From assembly GCA_030065235.1 (NCBI GenBank), contig JASJDC010000001.1, positions 62,001-126,000 of the forward strand: a DNA stretch of 64,000 nt. The letters run 5' to 3'. This DNA comes from Alphaproteobacteria bacterium (lineage in GTDB: Bacteria > Pseudomonadota > Alphaproteobacteria > UBA8366 > Aestuariispiraceae). This document shows positions 44,956-53,480 of this stretch, piece by piece. How positions within the stretch are numbered: position 1 is the stretch's first letter; each line of letters starts with the position of its first letter. The notes under the pieces are model-generated. The model searched no databases. It was not told where the DNA came from and saw only the letters and a program-made list of their open reading frames with translations. The position numbers and the translations under genes are program-made.

Positions 44956-46607
44956 CGGCCGGAATTCTCCCGCGCGGCGCGCAGGGCGTCGGGCGTGTCG
45001 ATATCGGTCAAGACGCCCGGCCCGGCGCGGGTCTCGCAGACCACTTCCTCATGCTCGGCGATCAGCCGTCTTGCGCCCATGTCGCCCTCGGCCTGGCTCA
45101 GCAGGCCCAACAAAGCCCGGTCGAACAGGATCGGATTGCCGCGTTTGCCCTGATGGCACGGGATGCAGATCGCCCGACCCTCCAACGGGTTGAACCCGGC
45201 GATCACGCCATTCACATCGTCGGTCGTTAGGTAGGGCATGTCGCCCAAACAGATCAGCACGGCGTCGAAGTCATCGCCGGCCTGCAATAGCGCCCCGACT
45301 CCGGTCTTCAGCGACGTGCTCATGCCCTCGGCGAAATCTGGGTTATGCACAATGGCGGCGTCGATCCCGATGAGAGCGGCTGTCACCGCCTCCGCATCAT
45401 GGCCGGTGACGACGGTCAGACCGGCGATCCGGCTGTCGCGCAGTACCTCCGCCACGCGCCGAACCATCGGCCGCCCGTCGATATCCAGTGTCAGCTTGTT
45501 CTGCGCGCCCATGCGGGTCGATCGGCCGGCGGCCAAGAGCAGCGCCTGCGCCCGTGGTTCCGACTGACCCGTCGGTTCGGGCGTAGAGGGGCCGGAGCGC
45601 GGCTGCGGTCTGGTCTCGATTTCCTTCAGAAGACCGCCTGCGCCCATCAGCATAATATCGCGCTTGGTCACCGGAATGTCCGCCGCCAGCCGCTGCAGCA
45701 CCCAGTCGAAACCGTTCAGCTTCGGTGAACGGGCGCAGCCGGGCATGCCGATCACCGGAGCCGGACCGAGCCGGCCGAACAGCAACAGATTGCCGGGATC
45801 AACCGGCATGCCGAAATGATCCACCGCGCCGCCAGCCGCCTCGATTGCGGCGGGGATGACATCGCGCCGGTCAGTGATCGCCGAGGCGCCGGCGATCAGC
45901 AGAATGTCAGGCCGATGCGCCGCGTCCATCGCCCGGACCGTCGCGGCGAGCGCGCCCGGCTCATGCGCGCAGCGCCGCTCGTCGGCCAGCGTCAGCCCCA
46001 ACAGCGTCATCCTGTCTGAGAGGACCCGCGTGGTCTTGTCCAAAATGCTGGGTTTGGTGTCGGGCAGGTTCGTCTGGATAAAGCCGACGCTTTTGGCGCG
46101 AAACGGCGCGACGCGGATCAGCGGGGCGGCGGCGCGCGCAATCGCGGCGCATTCGGCCAAGGCCGGCTCCGGCGCGGCGAATGGGATGATCTTGACAGTC
46201 GCGATCATCTGCCTCGGCCGGACGACCTCCATCGCCGGAACCGTTGCGACGGTGACGGCTTCATCGACCAGGTTCAGCGCGTCGAGCGCGGCCGTGTCGA
46301 TCACCGCGACGCCGTCATGATCGGCGATCAGATTGACCCGCCCGGTAAAGGGCGCCGTCAGAGCGTAGCCGGGCGCCGAGGTTTCGCCGGATAACGCTTC
46401 GGCGATCCGAACCGCCGCGGCGTCTTCATGCACATCGTCATCTTCGAGCCGGGCGGCGATGACGCTCTCGACCCCGTACCCTTGCAAAAGGGCGATGTCT
46501 TGGTCGGAGAGTATGCGGCCTTTTTTGAGCTTTGTCGGGCCGGCGCGCGTGCTGTGCGCCAGGATCGCGCCTTCGGCGTCCGAGACCGGCGTCGTGTCGA
46601 AGATCAT
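44952..46607 (-). CDS. molybdopterin-binding domain fused to MobA/MocA-like nucleotidyltransferase
   Basis: A 551-residue two-domain protein. Residues about 1-335 resemble the MoeA/CinA-type molybdopterin-binding region (SVGFIQTNLPDTKPSILDKT, ILLIAGASAITDRRDVIP, PVIGMPGCARS). Residues about 355-551 are an NTP-transferase with LLLAAGRSTRMGAQNKL, LGDMPYL and GNPILF, as in MocA/MobA that attach CMP or GMP to the molybdenum cofactor. ATG 46607 overlaps the xdhC stop in an ATGA. By position it finishes the cytosine-dinucleotide cofactor for the Cox and Ior enzymes. Confidence 0.9.
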   Translation of the reverse strand: MIFDTTPVSDAEGAILAHSTRAGPTKLKKGRILSDQDIALLQGYGVESVIAARLEDDDVHEDAAAVRIAEALSGETSAPGYALTAPFTGRVNLIADHDGVAVIDTAALDALNLVDEAVTVATVPAMEVVRPRQMIATVKIIPFAAPEPALAECAAIARAAAPLIRVAPFRAKSVGFIQTNLPDTKPSILDKTTRVLSDRMTLLGLTLADERRCAHEPGALAATVRAMDAAHRPDILLIAGASAITDRRDVIPAAIEAAGGAVDHFGMPVDPGNLLLFGRLGPAPVIGMPGCARSPKLNGFDWVLQRLAADIPVTKRDIMLMGAGGLLKEIETRPQPRSGPSTPEPTGQSEPRAQALLLAAGRSTRMGAQNKLTLDIDGRPMVRRVAEVLRDSRIAGLTVVTGHDAEAVTAALIGIDAAIVHNPDFAEGMSTSLKTGVGALLQAGDDFDAVLICLGDMPYLTTDDVNGVIAGFNPLEGRAICIPCHQGKRGNPILFDRALLGLLSQAEGDMGARRLIAEHEEVVCETRAGPGVLTDIDTPDALRAARENSGR

Positions 46608-47329
46608 GCGGCCTTCGACCGTCTCGGGCCGCGCAAGGCGAGCGTCGTCTGGGCCAGCACGGCGACGGCGATCTCCGCTGGTGAGATCGCGCCGATATCG
46701 AGCCCGATCGGCGCTTGGATGCGCGCGATTTGTGCTTCGCTGAAACCGGCCTCCGTGAGCCGCGCGACGCGTTTGCCATGGGTCTTTTTGCTGCCCAATG
46801 CGCCGATATAGAAGGCGTCGCTCTGTAACGCGGCTTCGAGCGCGGGATCGTCGATCTTCGGATCGTGGGTCAGCGTCACGACCGCCGTGCCGCGATCCGG
46901 CGGGATTTCCTCCATCACCTCGTCCGGCCAGCGTTGGTCCAGCAGGATCCCGGGAAATCGTTCCGGCGTCGCCCAAGCGCTGCGCGGATCGATCACCCGC
47001 ACATCATAGCCGGTCGCCAGCGCCATCGGCGCCAGGGCCTGCGAGATATGGACCGCACCGGTGATCAGCATGCGTTTCGGCGGATTGAAGGGCTGAATGA
47101 AATAGCGGCCCGCCTCGCTATCGACGATCTCGCCCTTGTCGCGGGCCATCACCGCGTCGAGCCGTGCGTCCAAGTCTTCGACAGCGGGCAGGGGCGCGCC
47201 ATAGGCGCTGCGGGTTTCGCCGTCTTCGCGCAGCAATGACTGTTCGCCAGAACTCATTTCCGTAATCAGAACAGCGGATTGCCGGCGCGCCTTCACGTCC
47301 TGAATTAGGTCGAGAATGTCCCGCTTCAT
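46604..47329 (-). CDS. XdhC-family protein, C-terminal (Rossmann) half
   Basis: A 241-residue XdhC/CoxF-type maturation protein that helps insert or sulfurate the molybdenum cofactor. It carries the Rossmann-like part: RMLITGAVHISQALAPMA, VIDPRSAWATPERFP, VVTLTHDPKIDDPALEAAL, YIGALGSKKTHGKR and IGLDIGA. The usual N-terminal XdhC/CoxI domain is encoded separately by the next gene upstream (47359-47697), 29 bp away, so the protein works as two chains. It overlaps the next gene by 4 bp. Confidence 0.9.
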   Translation of the reverse strand: MKRDILDLIQDVKARRQSAVLITEMSSGEQSLLREDGETRSAYGAPLPAVEDLDARLDAVMARDKGEIVDSEAGRYFIQPFNPPKRMLITGAVHISQALAPMALATGYDVRVIDPRSAWATPERFPGILLDQRWPDEVMEEIPPDRGTAVVTLTHDPKIDDPALEAALQSDAFYIGALGSKKTHGKRVARLTEAGFSEAQIARIQAPIGLDIGAISPAEIAVAVLAQTTLALRGPRRSKAA

Positions 47330-47358
47330 GCGTTTTCCCTCAATGCTGCGCCGCCGCC

Positions 47359-47697
47359 TCAGGCGCCTTCGAGCTTCTCGACGAAGACCTCGATTTCGCC
47401 GCCGCAGGTCAGGCCGACCTCCCAGGCCATGGCGTCGGACACGCCGAAGGCGAGACTGCGCGGCTTGCCGTCTGCGATGGATTCATGGGCTTCGGTGACC
47501 ACGGCGCCTTCGATGCAGCCGCCGGAGACCGAGCCGACGAAACGGCCGTCGGCGTTCACCGCCAACTGGCTGCCGACCGGGCGCGGTGAGGAGCCCCATG
47601 TGCGCACAACCGTGGCCAGGGCGACGCTATCGCCCGCATCCAACCAGCCCTCGGCCTGTTTCAAGACATCGTCACTCGACAAAGCAGCGTCGGTCAT
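47359..47697 (-). CDS. XdhC/CoxI-family protein, N-terminal half
   Basis: A 112-residue protein equal to the N-terminal XdhC_CoxI domain only. Recognisable are GDSVALATVVRTWGSSPRPVG, VGSVSGGCIEGAVV and the late LTCGGEIEVFVE. The cysteines in SGGC and TCGG are the conserved pair of this domain. It stands between coxE (20 bp) and the C-terminal half gene (29 bp), forming a split XdhC typical of many cox clusters. Confidence 0.92.
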   Translation of the reverse strand: MTDAALSSDDVLKQAEGWLDAGDSVALATVVRTWGSSPRPVGSQLAVNADGRFVGSVSGGCIEGAVVTEAHESIADGKPRSLAFGVSDAMAWEVGLTCGGEIEVFVEKLEGA

Positions 47698-47717
47698 CGT
47701 TTCTCTCCAATCTCAGA

Positions 47718-49055
47718 CTAGGCCGCCAGGCGGCGCCATTTCGCCATTTGGGCCTTGTCCGCCGCGCTTTCCTGGCCCAAAGCGGCGGCCAGTTGGTGCA
47801 GGCTGGACAGATTATGCACGGCGCGAAATTCATCGACATGACGGATGATCGCCCGCGCGCCCGCCGCCTTCGGCTCATAGGCCTCGTAGCGCAGCAACGG
47901 ATTCAGCCATATGAGGCGGCGGCAGGACTTGTGCAAGCGCTCCATCTCCTCGGCCACGCCCTGCGCGCCTTCCCGGTCCAGCCCGTCCGTGATCAGGATG
48001 CAGACCGCGCCTTGGCCGAGCACGCGCCGCGACCAATCGCGGTTGAAATCGTGCAGCGACGCGCCGATCCGGGTGCCGCCGGACCAATCGTCGACGCCTT
48101 GCGAGACCATGTCGATCGCCGCGTCTGGATCTTTGTAACGCAGATAGCGGGTGATGTTCGTCAGCCGCGTGCCGAACAGGAACGTATGCACCCGGTCCCG
48201 GTCGTTGGTCAGCGCATGCATGAAATGCAGCAGCATGCGGGCGTAGCGGTCCATCGAGCCGGAGATGTCGCACATCAGCACCAGCGGCGGCGGTCGGCGC
48301 CGCCGTTTGCGGCGCTTCAGCATAGAGAGGTCGCCGCCGGACCGCGCCGCCTGGCGCAGAGTCGCGCGCATATCGACCCGCCGGCCGGCGGGATGCGGTT
48401 GGAAACGGCGGGTGGGCAATTGCCGCAAGGGCAGGGTGAGCCGCCGGATCGCCGCGCGGGCCTGTTCCAGCTCGGCGCTCGACATTTTCTCGAAATCCTT
48501 GTCGCTGAGGATTTCCTCGCGCGAGAAGGTCAAGGTGGCGTCGAATTCCAGCGCTTCCTCGTCCGCTTCGCCGGCTTGATCCTCTTCTTCGCCCTGTTTC
48601 TCGCCGGCGAGCGCCTCGGCGACCCGGCGCGACATTTCCTCTTTGGGCGGCGGCGCCGGATCCTCCTCTTGGGTCAGGGTCGGCAGCAGCATGCCCATCA
48701 TCTTTTCCAACAGGTTGGGATTGCGCCAGAAGAAATGGAAGGCCTGGTCGAAGATCTCGCGCTGGTCACGCCGGTTCACGAAGACCGCATGCAGAGCCCA
48801 ATAGAAGTCTTTCCGGGAGCCGAGCCCCACCGCCTCAACCGCATTCAGCGCCTGCAGCACCTTGCCGGGTCCAACCGGCAGTCCGGCCTGACGCAGCACC
48901 CGGGCGAAATGCATGATGTTTTCGGCCATCCGGCCGCCTTCGGCCGAGGTCTCGGTTTTGCCGATCGAGCGCAGCATCGCCGCAGGATCGACCATGGCGC
49001 CGTCGCTGGCGCCATAGGCGTTGGGGGCGTAGCTGGGCGTATTATCGTCCGACAT
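47718..49055 (-). CDS. coxE: VWA-domain protein, CoxE
   Basis: A 445-residue partner of the CoxD ATPase in maturing the active site of Mo hydroxylases. The C-terminal VWA domain begins near residue 255 and has an intact metal site D263-I-S265-G-S267. N-terminal residues 40-130 are helical, 130-170 form an acidic low-complexity linker and a basic patch (KRRKRRRRPPP) precedes the VWA domain. It follows coxD by 23 bp, as in Oligotropha-type clusters. In the known case CoxD/CoxE are needed to build the Cu-S-Mo centre; what the pair does with form II enzymes is unclear. Confidence 0.92.
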   Translation of the reverse strand: MSDDNTPSYAPNAYGASDGAMVDPAAMLRSIGKTETSAEGGRMAENIMHFARVLRQAGLPVGPGKVLQALNAVEAVGLGSRKDFYWALHAVFVNRRDQREIFDQAFHFFWRNPNLLEKMMGMLLPTLTQEEDPAPPPKEEMSRRVAEALAGEKQGEEEDQAGEADEEALEFDATLTFSREEILSDKDFEKMSSAELEQARAAIRRLTLPLRQLPTRRFQPHPAGRRVDMRATLRQAARSGGDLSMLKRRKRRRRPPPLVLMCDISGSMDRYARMLLHFMHALTNDRDRVHTFLFGTRLTNITRYLRYKDPDAAIDMVSQGVDDWSGGTRIGASLHDFNRDWSRRVLGQGAVCILITDGLDREGAQGVAEEMERLHKSCRRLIWLNPLLRYEAYEPKAAGARAIIRHVDEFRAVHNLSSLHQLAAALGQESAADKAQMAKWRRLAA

Positions 49056-49078
49056 CGGGTCGTTTTCCCCGGGGTCGA

Positions 49079-50005
49079 TCAGGCGGCCGCCGTCTTGGCC
49101 AGTTCGGTATTGACCTCATCGAGAATGCGCGCCGCTTCGGAGCCGCGGATTTTCGCGATATCGTCCTGATATTTCAGCAGCGCGCCCAGCGTGTCGTTAA
49201 TCGTCTGCGGATCGAGCGAGAGTTGATTCAACTGGGTCAGCGCCTGAGCCCAATCGATCGTCTCGGCGACGCCGGGCTGCTTGAACAGGTCGAGGCTGCG
49301 GATTTTCTGCACGAACCCGACGATCTGCTTGCTGAGATCGACCGGGGCGTTGGGGGCTTTGACCTTGAGAATATCCAGCTCGCGCTCCGCGTCCGGATAA
49401 TCGACCCAGTAGTAGAAACACCGGCGCTTGATCGCGTCGTGGATCTCCCGCGTCCGGTTCGATGTCAGCACCACAATCGGCGGTTCCGGCGCCGTGATCG
49501 TGCCAAGCTCGGGCACCGTGACCTGGAAATCGGAAAGGACTTCCAGCAGGAAGGCCTCAAAAGGTTCATCCGTGCGGTCCAACTCGTCGATCAGCAGGAT
49601 CGGCGCGCCGCCGGACGCCGAGGGCTGGAGCGCGCGCAGGATCGGCCGTTCTATCAGGAACCGCTCGCTGAACAGATGCGATTCCAGGCTTTCTCGGCTG
49701 GTCTCGCCCGAGGCCTCGGCCAGTTTGATTTCCAGCATCTGACGCGCGTAGTTCCACTCATAGACGGCGGAGGAGACATCCAACCCTTCGTAACACTGCA
49801 GGCGGATCAGATCGCGGCCGAGCGTCTTGCTCAGCACTTTCGCGATCTCGGTTTTGCCGACGCCGGCCTCGCCCTCTAGGAACAGCGGCCTTTTCAGTTC
49901 CAGCGCCAGAAACAGGGCGGTTGCGAGACTGCGGTCCGCGACATAGTCGCCGTCGGACAGAAGCGTGACGACATCGTCGACAGTGTGGGGTAGGGCGCTG
50001 GTCAT
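49079..50005 (-). CDS. coxD: MoxR-type AAA+ ATPase, CoxD
   Basis: AAA+ chaperone ATPase of 308 residues. Walker A is GEAGVGKT (45-52), Walker B LLIDELDR (137-144), and the sensor segment VLTSNRTREIHDAIKRRC follows. ATG 50005 is preferred, with AAGGA 8 nt upstream; an in-frame ATG at 50014 is possible. It leads the maturation operon coxD-coxE-xdhC-xdhC-mocA-like and is divergent from the glyoxalase gene with a 133-bp gap. Confidence 0.93.
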   Translation of the reverse strand: MTSALPHTVDDVVTLLSDGDYVADRSLATALFLALELKRPLFLEGEAGVGKTEIAKVLSKTLGRDLIRLQCYEGLDVSSAVYEWNYARQMLEIKLAEASGETSRESLESHLFSERFLIERPILRALQPSASGGAPILLIDELDRTDEPFEAFLLEVLSDFQVTVPELGTITAPEPPIVVLTSNRTREIHDAIKRRCFYYWVDYPDAERELDILKVKAPNAPVDLSKQIVGFVQKIRSLDLFKQPGVAETIDWAQALTQLNQLSLDPQTINDTLGALLKYQDDIAKIRGSEAARILDEVNTELAKTAAA

Positions 50006-50138
50006 GCTGAACATCCTTGACGCTGGATGGATCGCCGCAAACGAGCGCGGCGTTGGAAACTGGCGAGCAACCTTGATATGAAGGGTGAGAGGGGGTTCAG
50101 CAAGCCAGGGAAGGCGCCAAACCTTAAAGGGGGGCCCC

Positions 50139-50624
50139 ATGCCGCAATCGATCGCTGCTCTGGCTCTGCTCGTGCCCGACTATGATCAAGCGATCGACTA
50201 TTATGTCGGCGTTTTGGGGTTTGATCTGATTGAGGACACAAAGCTCTCGGAAACCAAGCGGTTTGTCCGGGTTCGGCCGCCGAACGAGGCCGGCGGCGCC
50301 AGCATCCTCCTTGCGAAGGCGAAGAATGCGGTTGAGCAGGCGGCGATCGGCGATCAGAGCGGCGGACGGGTGTTCCTGTTCCTACATACCGACGACTTCG
50401 TGCGCGACTATGCGCGCTATCTGGAAAAAGGCGTCGATTTTGTCGAGGAGCCGCGACACGAGCCGTACGGAACCGTCGTCGTCTTCCGCGACCTGTTCGG
50501 CAATTTGTGGGATCTGGTTCAGCCCATGTCGAGGTCTGCAGACGCGCCGGCGCCAAATCAGAATTTGCGCACCCAGTCGCCGCTTTCGGCGAGGAACCAA
50601 GCGCCGCGGGGCGCCTTTTTTTGA
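50139..50624 (+). CDS. glyoxalase/VOC family protein
   Basis: A 161-residue VOC-fold protein. Residues 6-130 form the paired beta-alpha-beta modules (IAALALLVPDYDQAIDYYVG, then HTDDFVRDYARYLEKGVDF and VVFRDLFGNLWDLVQP). Metal ligands would be at H-less positions in the first module, so it may belong to the bleomycin-resistance-like group rather than a true glyoxalase I. The last 67 bp overlap the convergent YdbL gene; the C-terminal 30 residues are not part of the fold and are Ser/Ala/Asn-rich. Confidence 0.85.
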   Translation: MPQSIAALALLVPDYDQAIDYYVGVLGFDLIEDTKLSETKRFVRVRPPNEAGGASILLAKAKNAVEQAAIGDQSGGRVFLFLHTDDFVRDYARYLEKGVDFVEEPRHEPYGTVVVFRDLFGNLWDLVQPMSRSADAPAPNQNLRTQSPLSARNQAPRGAFF

Positions 50625-50941
50625 ATATGCTGGGCGTAGACGCGCGCAGCATATTCCGGGCGGGTCTTCGCGCGCTCCGCAGCTTGCGCGTAGAAGCTTC
50701 GCCGCTGCCGATTTACCGTCTTGACCAGCGCCTTGACCTGAGGCGTCGCCTCTTTCCGGCGTATGGTGAGATAGCCGTCATAGCGCTCGCCGACATCGCC
50801 GGCGACCAGAAACCGGTCCAGCGTCGACAGGTTCTGAGCCGACGCCCCGACAGGGGCAATCGCTGCGACCCACGCCAGAAAGCCGAGAGCAAGAGCCTTC
50901 GAAAGGGCGGATCGAGCGGCGCGTTTTCGGTTCTGAAACAT
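50558..50941 (-). CDS. YdbL-like (DUF1318) periplasmic protein
   Basis: A 127-residue exported protein. ATG 50941 gives a signal peptide (basic start, hydrophobic ALALGFLAWVAAIAPVG, cut after ASA). The mature part has the DUF1318 features: GDVGERYDGYL, ALVKTVNRQRRSFYAQAAER and a C-terminal Gly/Trp segment (SGDWVRKF). In E. coli YdbL is encoded with YdbH and YnbE, which bridge the envelope; neither partner gene is adjacent here. An earlier in-frame ATG at 50986 would place extra residues before the signal. Confidence 0.8.
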   Translation of the reverse strand: MFQNRKRAARSALSKALALGFLAWVAAIAPVGASAQNLSTLDRFLVAGDVGERYDGYLTIRRKEATPQVKALVKTVNRQRRSFYAQAAERAKTRPEYAARVYAQHIQKKAPRGAWFLAESGDWVRKF

Positions 50942-51045
50942 ACAGATTGGTAAGCAAAGGACATGCCAGCGCCAATTCGAAATCATGAGATTTGGATATC
51001 GAATCGCATCGGTCTATATTGGCTCTGTCACAAGGGGATTTGCGC

Positions 51046-51432
51046 ATGGTCTTGGTCAAACGAGCTTTGTCGCCGCGGGCGCAAGAAGCGCTGGAGCTGA
51101 TCGCCGCCGCCACCGTCTTTCACACGGTGCGCGATATCGACAGCATGCATCTGCACGCGACCTATGGGAATGCGACGCTCAGTCTGGTCGTGCCGCTGTC
51201 GGCCTGGGCCGAGTTGCAGGGGCTGATCGATTGGGACGAGGGCGAGGCGGGCCCCATGCCGCGTGTGATCGACCGCGCGCCGGTCTCGTTGCTGAAGTCC
51301 TTGCCGGCCGCCTCGAACGATTCGGCCGATTTGGAGGCTGCGGAACAGTTGGACCTGCCGCTGCCGACGCACAATGCGCGCGAAGCCCTGGAAGCCGCCG
51401 GACAACAGAGCCTCGATTTGGGCGTCGCCTAA
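51046..51432 (+). CDS. hypothetical protein, 128 residues
   Basis: No family recognised. ATG 51046 follows AAGGGGA at 51032-51038. The N-terminal 65 residues look like a compact domain (VKRALSPRAQEALELIAAA, then alternating hydrophobic strands HLHATYG and LSLVVPLSAW), while the C-terminal half is acidic and Pro/Ala-rich and may be disordered. No signal peptide. The stop overlaps the convergent alanine dehydrogenase gene by 4 bp. Codon use is like that of its neighbours, supporting a real gene. Confidence 0.6.
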   Translation: MVLVKRALSPRAQEALELIAAATVFHTVRDIDSMHLHATYGNATLSLVVPLSAWAELQGLIDWDEGEAGPMPRVIDRAPVSLLKSLPAASNDSADLEAAEQLDLPLPTHNAREALEAAGQQSLDLGVA

Positions 51433-52550
51433 GCCGCCGCGAACGCTTTCGCCGCATCGATCGCCGGATAGCCGAGCGCCTCGGCCACCGCTGGGTGCGT
51501 GACCTGACCGTTCCAGACATTCAGGCCCTGGGCCAAATGCGGATTGGCGGCCAGCGCGGCGCGCCAGCCTTTTTCGGCGATGCCCAACGCATGGGGCAGG
51601 GTGACGTTGTTCAGCGCATAGGTCGAGGTGCGCGCGACCGCGCCCGGCATGTTGGCGACGCAATAATGCACCACCCCATCGATGGTGAAGGTCGGATCGG
51701 CATGGGTCGTCGGCTTTGAGGTCTCGAAACAGCCGCCCTGATCGATCGCCACATCGACGATCACCGCGCCGCGTTTCATGGTTTTCAGCATGGCGCGCGT
51801 CACCAGTTTCGGCGCCGCCGCGCCGGGCGCCAACACCGCGCCGATGACCAGATCGGCCTCGGCGACGCATTCGGCGATGTTCGCCCGGTTGGAAAAGCGC
51901 GTCTTGGCGCTGGCCTCGAAATACATGCCGAGCCGTTCGAGCGCTTCGGGGCTGCGGTCCAGGATGGTGACATCGGCGCCCAGGCCGACGGCCATCTGCG
52001 CCGCATTGAAGCCGACCGTACCGCCGCCGAGGATCGTCACTTTGCCGGGCGCGACGCCGGGCACGCCGCCGAGCAGAACGCCGCGGCCGCCATGCTCCTT
52101 CTCTAGCGCCGCGGCGCCGGCATGAACCGCCATCCGTCCGGCGACCTGGCTCATCGGTTTCAGAAGCGGGAGTCCGCCATGAGCGTCGGTGACCGTCTCA
52201 TAGGCGATGCAGACCGCGCCCGATTTGACCAAGTCGCTCGTTTGGTCCGGGTCCGGCGCCAGATGCAAGTACGTGAAAAGCACTTGGCCCGGGCGCAGCA
52301 TGGCGCGCTCCGCCGGTTGCGGCTCTTTCACCTTCACGACCATCTCCGCTTCGGCGAAGATCGCTTCCGGGCCCGGCAGGATTTCCGCCCCGGCGGCGCG
52401 ATAGTCGTCGTCGCCGGCGCCAATGCCGGCCCCTGCGCCGGTCTCGATCAGGACCCGATGCCCATGCGCGTGCAGTTCCGCCACGCTTTCGGGCGTCAGG
52501 CCGACCCGGTACTCGTGGGTTTTGACCTCTTTCGGTCCGCCGACGATCAT
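51429..52550 (-). CDS. ald: alanine dehydrogenase
   Basis: NAD-dependent enzyme interconverting L-alanine and pyruvate plus ammonium. The 373-residue length, N-terminal [58 protein letters not shown] and [18 protein letters not shown] are as in characterised alanine dehydrogenases. A typical family ribosome site (GGAGGAAGG) precedes ATG 52550. It is in the same direction as coxM but separated by a strong terminator, so it has its own expression. Confidence 0.96.
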   Translation of the reverse strand: MIVGGPKEVKTHEYRVGLTPESVAELHAHGHRVLIETGAGAGIGAGDDDYRAAGAEILPGPEAIFAEAEMVVKVKEPQPAERAMLRPGQVLFTYLHLAPDPDQTSDLVKSGAVCIAYETVTDAHGGLPLLKPMSQVAGRMAVHAGAAALEKEHGGRGVLLGGVPGVAPGKVTILGGGTVGFNAAQMAVGLGADVTILDRSPEALERLGMYFEASAKTRFSNRANIAECVAEADLVIGAVLAPGAAAPKLVTRAMLKTMKRGAVIVDVAIDQGGCFETSKPTTHADPTFTIDGVVHYCVANMPGAVARTSTYALNNVTLPHALGIAEKGWRAALAANPHLAQGLNVWNGQVTHPAVAEALGYPAIDAAKAFAAA

Positions 52551-52593
52551 GCCTTCCTCCTGTTCGTGCGCCGCGCTATTCCGCTGTCGCGTG

Positions 52594-52628
52594 GAAATGA
52601 AAAGGGCGGCCTTATCGAAGGCCGCCCT
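52594..52628 (-). terminator. Rho-independent terminator downstream of coxM
   Basis: On the minus strand a perfect 9-bp stem AGGGCGGCC...GGCCGCCCT (plus-strand arms 52603-52611 and 52620-52628) with an 8-nt loop is followed by TTTCATTTTCC, read from plus positions about 52602-52594. It lies 27 bp after the coxM stop and 44 bp before the ald start. It should end the coxS-coxL-coxM transcript. Confidence 0.9.
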
Positions 52629-52654
52629 CTTGCAGTCTCACCGATGCCGACGCC

Positions 52655-53449
52655 CTACGCGGCCGCCACCGCGCGTTTCGCCATGACGCCGATCAGATGC
52701 GCACGGTACTCGGCGCTGGCGTGGATGTCTGAATTCAAATCGTCGGCGGAGACGGAAATACCGTCCAACGCTTCCGGCGCGAAGTTGGAGGCGAGGGCCG
52801 CTTCCATCTCCGAGGCGCGGAAAACGCCGTCTTGCCCGGCCCCGGTCACGGCGACGCGTGCGGCGCCGCCGGTTTGGGCGACGCAGACGCCGACCATCGC
52901 ATAGCGCGAGGCCGGGTTCGGGAACTTCATATAGGCCGCCTTGTCCGGTTTCGGGAATTTGACAGCGGTCAGGATTTCATCCTCGTCCAAGGCGGTGTCG
53001 AACATGCCGGTGAAGAAATCGTCCGCGCTGTATTCGCCCTTGTTGGTGACGATGGTCGCATTCAAGGCGAGGCAAGCCGCGGGATAGTCCGCCGCCGGGT
53101 CGTTATTCGCGACCGAGCCGCCGATGGTGCCGCAATTGCGCACCTGTGGGTCGCCGATGCCTTCCGCCACCGCCGCTAAGGCGGGAATCACCAATTGGAC
53201 GTCCGACGAGCCGGCGACTTCCGCATGGGTGGTCATCGCCCCGATTGTGACCGACGAGCCGTCCGAGCTGATGCCCTTGAGATCGCCGACAGCGGCCAGA
53301 TCGATCAAATCGCTGGGCTGCGCCAAGCGCTGTTTCATGGTCGGGATCAGGGTCATGCCGCCGGCGACGATTTTGCCGTCTTCGGCCCCGGCGAGCGCCG
53401 ACGCCGCGTCGGCGAGCGAACCGGGTTTATAATAATTGAAGTCATACAT
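52655..53449 (-). CDS. coxM: CoxM-type FAD-binding subunit of a molybdenum hydroxylase
   Basis: Medium subunit of 264 residues that binds FAD and passes electrons onward. The FAD loops are KIVAGGMTLIPTMKQRL (about 30-46) and CGTIGGSVANNDPAADYPAA (about 108-127), both intact. The C-terminal domain (CO_deh_flav_C) runs from about 175 on. It lies 31 bp after the coxL stop and just before the terminator. Substrate specificity is set by coxL. Confidence 0.94.
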   Translation of the reverse strand: MYDFNYYKPGSLADAASALAGAEDGKIVAGGMTLIPTMKQRLAQPSDLIDLAAVGDLKGISSDGSSVTIGAMTTHAEVAGSSDVQLVIPALAAVAEGIGDPQVRNCGTIGGSVANNDPAADYPAACLALNATIVTNKGEYSADDFFTGMFDTALDEDEILTAVKFPKPDKAAYMKFPNPASRYAMVGVCVAQTGGAARVAVTGAGQDGVFRASEMEAALASNFAPEALDGISVSADDLNSDIHASAEYRAHLIGVMAKRAVAAA

Positions 53450-53480
53450 GCTTCTTCTCCTTGAAGGGTTCGCTCGAGGC

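Noticed and set aside
46608-46976. N-terminal extension of the molybdopterin/nucleotidyltransferase fusion
   Set aside because: It is the xdhC gene in another frame; the ATGA overlap at 46604-46607 gives the natural start.
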